Shown here: one piece after another, positions 8,925 through 15,806 of the stretch
How the letters are laid out: each line of letters starts with the position of its first letter
How positions within the stretch are numbered: the stretch's first letter is position 1
Source: Dysgonomonas sp. 520
GTDB taxonomy: Bacteria > Bacteroidota > Bacteroidia > Bacteroidales > Dysgonomonadaceae
Length of the DNA: 34,663 bases
NCBI RefSeq assembly: GCF_010501095.1
Contig: NZ_QVMP01000006.1
Location: forward strand, 126,813 to 161,475
Direction of reading: 5' to 3'
Program-made: the position numbers and the translations under genes
Notes under the pieces: model-generated
What the model saw: only the letters and a program-made list of their open reading frames with translations
Told to the model about the DNA's origin: nothing
The model's database searches: none

Positions 8925-8972
8925 ATTTTAATGCCAATCGGTATTCGAGAAATAACCGATGGTAAGGCAGAC

Positions 8973-9782
8973 TTACTTCGGCAAATTGAAAGCCTCTTTC
9001 AATTCTTTCATTTGTTCCTGAGTTGTTCCCGTAGGTTCAAATCCCATTGATTTTGCAGTCAGATAAATCTGAGCCGATTTTGAAAGCGTATCAATCATAT
9101 CGAAAGCCTCCATAACATCCTCTCCAACAGAACAAACTCCGTGTTTCTCCCACATTACTACATCGTACTCCTCCAGTTCTTTGATTGTAGCATCAGCCAA
9201 TTCGAATGAACTGGGCATTTTGTAAGGAATGATGCCTAAACCTCTGGGGCAAAATGCTCTCGTTTCGGGAATCATGCTCCAAAGGAGATTAGTCAAGACA
9301 TCTTTTTCCAAGAAAGCAGGATTGTGAGTCATTGCCACCAAATCGATGGGGTGGGTGTGAACTGCCGCTTTATAGGTTGATCCTCTGCCAATCAGATAGT
9401 TGTGCATCGAAAGATGTGAAGCTAGTTCCGAAGTCGGCTTCACTGGATTATCGGCAATGATAACATAGCTGCTGCAATCGTCGAGAATACGTATCACCGA
9501 GCCGTTTTCCATAGGCCAACGGGCAAGATCGCGCATACGCTTGTTTGTGCCCTTACAGAAAAAATAGCGACCTTTCAGATTAGGTAACTGTCTGCCAATC
9601 TGAATCACATCGCTGATTGGTTTCATATTCTTGATTTCATCATCAATCAAATCCGTGATATTGATAGTGATATTGCCTCCATTACGTTCTGCCCATCCTT
9701 TTTGCCACAAATATCCTGCAACTTCGGCTACATCGTTTACTTGCTTGGCAAGAGCCGGGCGATTGTCTAAAATTGATTTCAT
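8973..9782 (-). CDS. rhaD: L-rhamnulose-1-phosphate aldolase RhaD
   Basis: Class II, zinc-dependent aldolase that cleaves L-rhamnulose 1-phosphate into dihydroxyacetone phosphate and L-lactaldehyde. The zinc ligands of the family are present as H142 and H144 (VHTHP) and H214 (WEKHGV), with the catalytic glutamate at E119. The 269-residue length matches E. coli RhaD (about 274). It is the last gene of the minus-strand rhaB-rhaA-rhaT-rhaD unit. No lactaldehyde reductase follows it before the convergent terminator. Confidence 0.96.
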   Translation of the reverse strand: MKSILDNRPALAKQVNDVAEVAGYLWQKGWAERNGGNITINITDLIDDEIKNMKPISDVIQIGRQLPNLKGRYFFCKGTNKRMRDLARWPMENGSVIRILDDCSSYVIIADNPVKPTSELASHLSMHNYLIGRGSTYKAAVHTHPIDLVAMTHNPAFLEKDVLTNLLWSMIPETRAFCPRGLGIIPYKMPSSFELADATIKELEEYDVVMWEKHGVCSVGEDVMEAFDMIDTLSKSAQIYLTAKSMGFEPTGTTQEQMKELKEAFNLPK

Positions 9783-9828
9783 TATTATTAATTTTTATTT
9801 ACTTCAAATGTTTTTTTTTGTTCCTTAG

Positions 9829-9856
9829 CTCCTCTTTTGGAGGGGTTGGGAGGTGT
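9829..9856. repeat. Palindromic repeat in the rhaT-rhaD gap
   Basis: CTCCTCTTTTGGAGGGGTTGGGAGGTG contains the stem CTCC(T)/GGAG and resembles the interspersed CCCCTCC...GGAGGGGTTGGGGGAGGT sequences common between genes in Bacteroidota and other phyla. It ends at the rhaT stop codon. On the rha mRNA it would form a hairpin between rhaT and rhaD. A similar motif is at 34483-34513. Confidence 0.6.
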
Positions 9857-10891
9857 CTATTTCATTATCTGTGGGAAAATGATACTGATAATCAGTATTG
9901 CAAGACCAATGATAAGCACTACCATTGTTTTTTGTCCTGCGCCTTTCCATTCTTTCAGAATGATTCCCCATACATTACTGAACAATACATTCAGAGACAT
10001 AAGTATACTCCACGAGAATGCCATGATAACACTTCCCGGTTCGAAGAAACTTTGCCCTACGCCTAGTCCGAAAAACTGAGAATACCACAACAATCCGGCT
10101 AAGGCACAGAATAACAGGTTATTCGTCCAAATAGAAGCGGAACTCTTTGTATAGTCGGAAAAAGTATTGTTCTTGGCATTTTGAGATAGGCAATAGACGG
10201 CATTTGTCAGGAATCCGCCGAATGTTACCAGTAAAATAACCGGATTGAGGGCAAGAAGTTCGCTGCCTCCACTTGCTAAAATCTGAGCCTTAATAGGCGC
10301 TCCGGCTTCTAATCCCAGATTGAAGCAAGCACTCATCACACCGGCAAGAATAGCAATCAGAAGGCCTTTCTTAAGAGCGAAATCTTTTACGGCCTTTTTC
10401 TTTTCTTCTTCCGACATGTTTTGCGACTTGAGCGAACCTGCATAACCTATCACAGCAATACCTGCAATGGCTATGGAGACGCCAATCAGAAGAATAAGTC
10501 CGTCACCTTCGAAAAGATTATCCCCTTTCAATATAGCAGGGATCAGCGTCCCGAATGCAGAACAAGTACCCAACGCCAAAGATTGACCCAAAGCAACCCC
10601 TAAAAAACGCATGCTGAGTCCGAATGTCAATCCTCCGATTCCCCAAAGGATACCATATCCGACAGCTTTCCATACATCGCTGCCTGCGGAGGAAAGTACT
10701 TCGGGCAAAGAAACACCCGTTGGCAAAGCCATCAATGCACCAATCAGCGGGAAAACCAGCCATGCGAAAATGCCCTGTGTCAGCCAAAACGATTCCCACG
10801 ACCAGTTTTTTACCTTTTTGATAGGCACATAGGAGCTCGATTGCCCGAAACTCCCTATGGCTATTATTATTAAACCTATTAATGTATTCAT
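9857..10891 (-). CDS. rhaT: L-rhamnose/H+ symporter RhaT
   Basis: Inner-membrane proton symporter for L-rhamnose of the drug/metabolite transporter superfamily. About ten hydrophobic segments are visible across 344 residues, the same length as E. coli RhaT. The N-terminus GLIIIAIGSFGQSSSYVPIKKV and the FGLSMRFLGVALG region fit the family. I chose the ATG at 10891; the longer reading from a TTG at 10912 would run into the repeat upstream. It lies between rhaA and rhaD in the same orientation, giving import within the catabolic operon. Confidence 0.94.
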   Translation of the reverse strand: MNTLIGLIIIAIGSFGQSSSYVPIKKVKNWSWESFWLTQGIFAWLVFPLIGALMALPTGVSLPEVLSSAGSDVWKAVGYGILWGIGGLTFGLSMRFLGVALGQSLALGTCSAFGTLIPAILKGDNLFEGDGLILLIGVSIAIAGIAVIGYAGSLKSQNMSEEEKKKAVKDFALKKGLLIAILAGVMSACFNLGLEAGAPIKAQILASGGSELLALNPVILLVTFGGFLTNAVYCLSQNAKNNTFSDYTKSSASIWTNNLLFCALAGLLWYSQFFGLGVGQSFFEPGSVIMAFSWSILMSLNVLFSNVWGIILKEWKGAGQKTMVVLIIGLAILIISIIFPQIMK

Positions 10892-10904
10892 GTTTTTTAA
10901 AGTT

Positions 10905-10974
10905 GTAAGCAATAAGCTGTGAGTAGTAAGCTGTAAGCGTATGATGCTTAAAACTTACTACTTATCACTTAAAA
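10905..10974. repeat. Heptad-repeat array forming a large inverted repeat in the rhaA-rhaT gap
   Basis: Ten 7-base units run in register: GTAAGCA, ATAAGCT, GTGAGTA, GTAAGCT, GTAAGCG, TATGATG, CTTAAAA, CTTACTA, CTTATCA, CTTAAAA. The first half is roughly the reverse complement of the second: AGTAGTAAGCTGTAAG (10923-10938) can pair with the segment 10947-10962 at 14 of 16 positions. The same CTTAAAA heptad builds the array at 4656-4725. Confidence 0.8.
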
Positions 10975-10979
10975 CCTGA

Positions 10980-12236
10980 TTATCGTTTTGATGTCACGTC
11001 TTTTTCGTATTGTTGAATTTCCGCAATATAATCTTCACCAACCGCAATATTATTTTTCAAGCAGAAATAGTCCCAAACAGCATTCCAAGGCAATACTTTA
11101 GCTTCTTCAAGCAATGCAAGGCGTTCGAAATATTGTCCGTTAGCTTCGTATTTGCGAAGTTGGGCAAGCGGTTCAAGAAGACCTTGTAAGAATGCTTTTT
11201 GAGTGGAACGGATGCCGATTGCATAAGCACCGATGCGATTGATTGAAGCATCGAAGAAGTCAAGACCAACATGTACTTTATCAAGAGCATCGGCACGAAC
11301 GATTTCTTTTGCAAGGTCTATTGTATCATCATTCAAGATAACCACATGGTCGGAATCCCAACGTACAGGGCGGCTTACGTGAAGCATGATTTCAGGCGTG
11401 AATAAGAGCAAAGATGAAATCTTATCTGCTACGCTTTCCGACAAATGGAAATGTCCCATGTCGAGAGTAACCATCTTTTGTTTTTTCGCACCATAACCTA
11501 AATAGAAGTCATGCGAACCAACTGTATAACTTTCAAGAGCAATGCCGAAAAGTTTCGATTCGATACAGTCCTTCATGTTTTTGTAATCTATAGCAAAGAT
11601 CTCATCCAAAGATTGTTCCAATAGACGACGATACTCGTAACGGTTTACAGTCAAGTCTTTCATTCCGTCATGCACCCAGATGTTCATGATACAAGGATCA
11701 TTCTGGAATTTACCCATTTCTTCCGAAACTTTACGGCAACGTTTAGTATGCTCGATCCAGAAATCACGGATAGATTTGTCAGGGTTAGCCAAAGTCAAAT
11801 CCCCACTCTTAGGATGTCCGAAAGATGTTGAATTGAAATCCAGTTTCAAGCCTTTTTCTTTTGCCCACTGCATCCAGCTTGTAAAGTGTTCAGGTTCCAC
11901 TTGGTCACGGTCTACAACCTTACCCCCGAAATCACCGTATATTTCGTGCAGATTCAAACGATGTTCCCCTGCAACAAGAGTCAAAACTTTTTCAATATCG
12001 GCGCGCAGTTCGTCAATGTTGCGAGCTTTTCCGGGATAGTTCCCTGTGGCTTGAATACCGCCGCCACCAAGGTTGTCCAGTTTTTCAAAACCTGTAACAT
12101 CATCCGCTTGCCAGCAATGGATAGATACTGCCAACTTTTGCAATCTTGCCAATGCGGCATCTACATCTACACCTACGGCAGCATATCTTTCTTTTGCTAT
12201 TTCGTATGACTTTTGCACTAATTCTGATTTTTTCAT
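10980..12236 (-). CDS. rhaA: L-rhamnose isomerase
   Basis: Converts L-rhamnose to L-rhamnulose in a manganese-dependent reaction. The 418-residue protein aligns by length with E. coli RhaA, and the metal ligands fall at H262 (LDMGHFHLSE), D294 and D296 (RWDSDHV). Other conserved blocks are EIYGDFGGK (98-106), DFNSTSFGHP (133-142) and VGLDFFDASINR (323-334). It is the second gene of the minus-strand operon. Called rhaI in the Bacteroides literature. Confidence 0.97.
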   Translation of the reverse strand: MKKSELVQKSYEIAKERYAAVGVDVDAALARLQKLAVSIHCWQADDVTGFEKLDNLGGGGIQATGNYPGKARNIDELRADIEKVLTLVAGEHRLNLHEIYGDFGGKVVDRDQVEPEHFTSWMQWAKEKGLKLDFNSTSFGHPKSGDLTLANPDKSIRDFWIEHTKRCRKVSEEMGKFQNDPCIMNIWVHDGMKDLTVNRYEYRRLLEQSLDEIFAIDYKNMKDCIESKLFGIALESYTVGSHDFYLGYGAKKQKMVTLDMGHFHLSESVADKISSLLLFTPEIMLHVSRPVRWDSDHVVILNDDTIDLAKEIVRADALDKVHVGLDFFDASINRIGAYAIGIRSTQKAFLQGLLEPLAQLRKYEANGQYFERLALLEEAKVLPWNAVWDYFCLKNNIAVGEDYIAEIQQYEKDVTSKR

Positions 12237-12292
12237 GATGATTCTTATTTTTAACGTTTAAATATAAATTATTTCTGTTCTTATTATTCACT

Positions 12293-12352
12293 TGTCATGC
12301 TGAGAGAAACGAAGCATCTAGAAGCAGATCCTTCACTTTGTTCAGGATGACA
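12293..12352. repeat. Palindromic repeat overlapping the 3' end of rhaB
   Basis: Left arm TGTCATGCTGAG...CGAAGCATCT (12293-12319) is a near-inverted copy of right arm AGATCCTTCACTTTGTTCAGGATGACA (12326-12352). The same core lies inside the two MITE-like elements at 25275 and 30177, but here the outer terminal repeats are missing. The right arm supplies the last codons and stop of rhaB (ATG TCA TCC TGA on the minus strand). Confidence 0.85.
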
Positions 12353-13817
12353 TTATTCTGAAAAACTGATTGTATGCTTCGTCCCAAAGTTGTTTGTTTT
12401 GCGGTTCAAAAATTTCGGGCGTTACCGATTGATTTATAACGGCACGCATTTCTTTTAACGAACCTACCGCACCCACAGCCTGAGCCTGCAGCATGATATT
12501 GCCAATAGCCGTAGCCTCGGATGGTCCTGCAATAACGGGCAATCCAATAGAGTTTGCAGTCATCTGATTCAATAACTTATTTTGTGAGCCTCCGCCAATA
12601 ACATGCAGTCGTTCTATCTTAAATGGTGCGATTTTTTGCAGACACTCCAATACAAAACGATATTTCAAGGCAAGGCTATCGAAAATGCAGCGTATAAATT
12701 CTGCGTGTGTTTCGGGTGCTTTCTGTTCTGTTTTTTTGCAATATGTAGTTATTGCCTGAATCATACTTTCAGGATTAGCGAATGAGGCATCGTCAGGATC
12801 AATCAGCGATTTGAATCCATCCACAGAATCGGACAATACTACAATTTCGGGATATGAATATTTTGTCCCTTTAGCCTCCCACTCCTTACGGCATTGTTCC
12901 AGTAGCCACATTCCTGTTATGTTTTTCAAGAATCGGATAGTGCCGTCAACCCCGCCTTCATTGGTGAAGTTCAGATCGTATGATTCTTTTGTTATCACAG
13001 GCTCTTTCAACTCAATACCCATAAGTGACCACGTGCCGGAACTCAAATAAGCGAAATTTTCATTCTGCGCAGGAACTGCCGCAACAGCCGACCCGGTATC
13101 ATGTCCGGCAACAGAAACAACGGGGATGTCACTCAAGCCGCATTCTTTCTTGATATCTTCGGTAATGTTCCCGATTTTCTCACCGGGCATGATAATAGGC
13201 TGTATAATAGAGGGATCAATCCCGATAACCTCCAAAAGTTTGTTCTCTATCTTTTTACTATGCGGGTTAATTAACTGCGCTGTAGATGCAATAGTATATT
13301 CACAGACTTTCTTATTCGTGAGTAAATACGAGAGGGCATCAGGCATGAAAAGAATGTCCGTTGCAGCTTTCAATGCCGAAGAGTTTTCTTTTTTCGCAGC
13401 ATACAGCTGAAACAGGCTGTTGAAGTTCATTATTTGTATTCCTGTCAGGTCGTAAACCTCTTGTCGGGATAATAATTTGAAATACTCTTCAGGAGCATTG
13501 TTGGTGTAAGGATCACGATAGCAACGAGGTAAACCAAGCAAAGAACCATCTTCTCCGAGATAAACAAAGTCGACACCCCAGGTATCGATACCAATGGCAT
13601 CGATTGTTATTTTTTTGTCTGCAACTTCTTTCAATGCATCTTTCAATGCTCCAAACAGAGCATAGATATCCCAATAAAATTTGCCTTGTATTTTAACGAT
13701 ATTATTCGGAAATCTGGTAAGTTCGTTCAATACGAGTTTCCCTTCTTTCAGGGTGCCGATAATAGAACGACCGCTTGTAGCACCAATGTCGAATGCTAGA
13801 AAATTATATGTTTTCAT
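12342..13817 (-). CDS. rhaB: Rhamnulokinase
   Basis: FGGY-family sugar kinase that phosphorylates L-rhamnulose on C1 with ATP. Visible blocks are the N-terminal phosphate loop FDIGATSGRSIIG, GIDTWGVDFVYLG, VAGHDTGSAVAAVP, YLSSGTWSLMG and the ATP-site HVIGGGSQN. From the ATG at 13817 it is 491 residues, a normal length. A longer reading from 13847 would begin inside the predicted -7 box and is rejected. First gene of the operon. The last three residues (MSS) and the stop codon lie within a palindromic repeat, so the native C-terminus has been replaced or trimmed. Confidence 0.95.
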   Translation of the reverse strand: MKTYNFLAFDIGATSGRSIIGTLKEGKLVLNELTRFPNNIVKIQGKFYWDIYALFGALKDALKEVADKKITIDAIGIDTWGVDFVYLGEDGSLLGLPRCYRDPYTNNAPEEYFKLLSRQEVYDLTGIQIMNFNSLFQLYAAKKENSSALKAATDILFMPDALSYLLTNKKVCEYTIASTAQLINPHSKKIENKLLEVIGIDPSIIQPIIMPGEKIGNITEDIKKECGLSDIPVVSVAGHDTGSAVAAVPAQNENFAYLSSGTWSLMGIELKEPVITKESYDLNFTNEGGVDGTIRFLKNITGMWLLEQCRKEWEAKGTKYSYPEIVVLSDSVDGFKSLIDPDDASFANPESMIQAITTYCKKTEQKAPETHAEFIRCIFDSLALKYRFVLECLQKIAPFKIERLHVIGGGSQNKLLNQMTANSIGLPVIAGPSEATAIGNIMLQAQAVGAVGSLKEMRAVINQSVTPEIFEPQNKQLWDEAYNQFFRIMSS

Positions 13818-13844
13818 GAAATGAGAATATAATGAGTTATTGTA

Positions 13845-13852
13845 CAAAATTA
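13845..13852 (-). promoter_or_regulatory. -7 box for the rhamnose operon
   Basis: TAATTTTG on the minus strand, an exact TAnnTTTG match 27 bases before the rhaB ATG. No good -33 element is seen, which fits a promoter that needs the divergent AraC-type activator. Confidence 0.6.
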
Positions 13853-13887
13853 CTGTTTAGAGTATGAGTGTAATTGAATAAAATGAT

Positions 13888-13918
13888 TTTGATACTTCAA
13901 TATTTGATACTATTTTTG
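13888..13918 (+). promoter_or_regulatory. Promoter for the rhamnose regulator
   Basis: TTTG (13888-13891), 19 bases, then TATTTTTG (13911-13918): a full match to the Bacteroides promoter consensus, 44 bases before the AraC start. Divergent from the rha operon promoter about 60 bases away. Confidence 0.65.
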
Positions 13919-13962
13919 TGTTGTCCTGAAAAATAGGTTTCTCCCTCAAAAATGATGAAACA

Positions 13963-14853
13963 ATGAAAGATTCGATTCATATAAAATATTTGATAGCAAA
14001 CGAACAAGATTTGCTTTGGGGCTTGACTGTTAATACAGTTGGCTTTCAGCATATAGAGCCAAACTCTGCATACCCGCCGGGTAATCATCCAACCCGGTAT
14101 TTATTCTCTACCGAAAGAGGGCGCGTATTGAACGAATATCAGCTTTTATACATAACAAATGGAAGCGGGACTTTTATTTCTGATAATTCAAAAAAGGTAG
14201 AAATACGCGAGGGAAATATGTTTTTGTTGTTTCCCGGAGAGTGGCACAGTTACAAGCCGTCGAAACAAACCGGTTGGGATGAATATTGGATCGGATTTCA
14301 GGGAATTAATATTGATAATCGCATTCAGAATGGCTTTTTCAATCAGAATAAGCCTGTTTTTCGGGTTGGCTTGCGTGAAGATATTGTACAGCTTTACAAA
14401 CAGGCAATAGAAGTAGCGAAGGAACAAACGACGGGGTTTCAACAAATGTTGGCAGGAATAGTAAATCACTTGTTAGGCTGTGCGTATACATTAGACAAGC
14501 ATTTTGTTTTTGAAGACATGCAGGTGGTGAATCAAATAAATAAGGCTAAAATTATTTTTCTGGATAATTTTAAGACCGATATTCGTCCGGAAGATGTGGC
14601 CAAACAGGTGAATATGAGCTATTCTTGGTTCAGGCGTATTTTTAAGCAATACATGGGGTTCTCTCCATCTCAATATTTGCAGGAACTGCGAATACAAAAG
14701 AGTAAAGAGTTGTTGACAAACACATCAATAACCGTGAAAGAAATTGCCTTTGAAGTTGGTTTTGAGAATCCAGATTACTTTTGTACGGCTTTTAGAAAGA
14801 AAACCGGAACAACACCAATCAGGTATCGTGAATTCACACAAGGAGAATTCTAG
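13963..14853 (+). CDS. AraC-family regulator, probable rhamnose operon activator
   Basis: A 296-residue regulator with an N-terminal cupin-like sensor domain (about residues 1-180, with EGNMFLLFPGEWHSYKP) and a C-terminal two-helix-turn-helix AraC domain (about 190-292). The latter includes NMSYSWFRRIFKQYMGFSPSQYL, then VKEIAFEVGFENPDYFCTAFRKKTG. It is divergent from rhaB with a 145-base gap, matching the arrangement of RhaR in Bacteroides thetaiotaomicron, an L-rhamnose-responsive activator. The regulatory role is inferred from position and family. Confidence 0.88.
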   Translation: MKDSIHIKYLIANEQDLLWGLTVNTVGFQHIEPNSAYPPGNHPTRYLFSTERGRVLNEYQLLYITNGSGTFISDNSKKVEIREGNMFLLFPGEWHSYKPSKQTGWDEYWIGFQGINIDNRIQNGFFNQNKPVFRVGLREDIVQLYKQAIEVAKEQTTGFQQMLAGIVNHLLGCAYTLDKHFVFEDMQVVNQINKAKIIFLDNFKTDIRPEDVAKQVNMSYSWFRRIFKQYMGFSPSQYLQELRIQKSKELLTNTSITVKEIAFEVGFENPDYFCTAFRKKTGTTPIRYREFTQGEF

Positions 14854-14927
14854 AAATGTAGAACTAATTAGCTAAATTATGGGTTAATATTGTAATTAAT
14901 AATTATATAAATTCAAAGTAAAAAAGC

Positions 14928-14935
14928 TATCTTTG
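14928..14935 (+). promoter_or_regulatory. -7 box of the exopolysaccharide operon
   Basis: TATCTTTG, exact match, 32 bases before the first gene. The region upstream is very AT-rich with no clear -33 TTTG. No inverted repeats flank it, so it does not look like an invertible capsule promoter. Confidence 0.6.
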
Positions 14936-14967
14936 TTTCTTTGTTGAAAATTTATTAAAAATAACAA

Positions 14968-15801
14968 ATGAAAAATAATATTCCCTTTTTAAGTGTATTT
15001 GTATTTAGTGCGATTTTATTTTTTTCATCGTGTAATGGTTATAAAGAACTGCCATATTTGGCAAATATAGATGAGTCCACTAAACAAGAATTGTTAACAA
15101 CAGTTGAAGCTCACGAACCGGTTATTAAGCCAAATGATATTTTGAGTATAATTGTTAATTCAACAATTGTAGGGTCTGTTTCCGATTTTAATTTGCCAAT
15201 GACTCCTTCAGGAACTTCTTTTGCCAAACAAACAACCATAACAACGGCAAGTCCAACAAGTGGATCTATACAAAACTATTTAGTAGACAAGGGTGGATAT
15301 ATAAATTTTCCGGTACTAGGAGAATTGAAAATAGGCGGAATGACACGAAAAGAAGCTCAAGATTATATCACATCTCTTATCTACCCGAAATATATAGCAG
15401 AAAAACCTATTGTGAATATTCGTTTTTTAAACTTTAAAGTGTCTGTGTTGGGAGAGGTTCTTCACCCGGGTACATATGAATCGGATAATGGGCAAATGAC
15501 TATTCTGGATGCGCTTGCGGCAGCCGGAGATATGACCATTTACGGGAGAAGAGATAATGTTATGTTGGTCAGAATAAAAGACGATGGGGGGATAGATATA
15601 AAAAGAATTAATTTGCAGGATAAAAGTTCAATCTTGAATCAGGATGTTTTTTACTTGCAACAAAATGACAAGTTGTATGTAGAAACAAATAAAGCGAAAG
15701 GAAATAACTCACGGTTCGGAACATTCGAATCTGTAAGTTTGTCTGCAATATCAATTATTATTTCAATTGTATCAGTTGTAGCTATTATTATTCGTAATTA
15801 A
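14968..15801 (+). CDS. Wza-like polysaccharide export lipoprotein
   Basis: A 277-residue outer-membrane lipoprotein (lipobox FSSC, Cys22) with a Poly_export domain (about residues 50-140) and one SLBB domain (about 157-240, starting VSVLGEVLHPGTYE). A C-terminal hydrophobic helix (about 255-275) replaces the longer barrel helix of E. coli Wza. Forms the outer-membrane exit channel for polymer. First gene of the locus; the Wzc-like gene follows after 5 bases. Many Bacteroidota homologues have this single-SLBB plan with a C-terminal membrane helix. Confidence 0.92.
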   Translation: MKNNIPFLSVFVFSAILFFSSCNGYKELPYLANIDESTKQELLTTVEAHEPVIKPNDILSIIVNSTIVGSVSDFNLPMTPSGTSFAKQTTITTASPTSGSIQNYLVDKGGYINFPVLGELKIGGMTRKEAQDYITSLIYPKYIAEKPIVNIRFLNFKVSVLGEVLHPGTYESDNGQMTILDALAAAGDMTIYGRRDNVMLVRIKDDGGIDIKRINLQDKSSILNQDVFYLQQNDKLYVETNKAKGNNSRFGTFESVSLSAISIIISIVSVVAIIIRN

Positions 15802-15806
15802 AAAAG

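Noticed and set aside
14854-14967. Phase-variable invertible promoter for the exopolysaccharide locus
   Set aside because: No inverted repeats flank the -7 box and no site-specific recombinase gene is present in the window.
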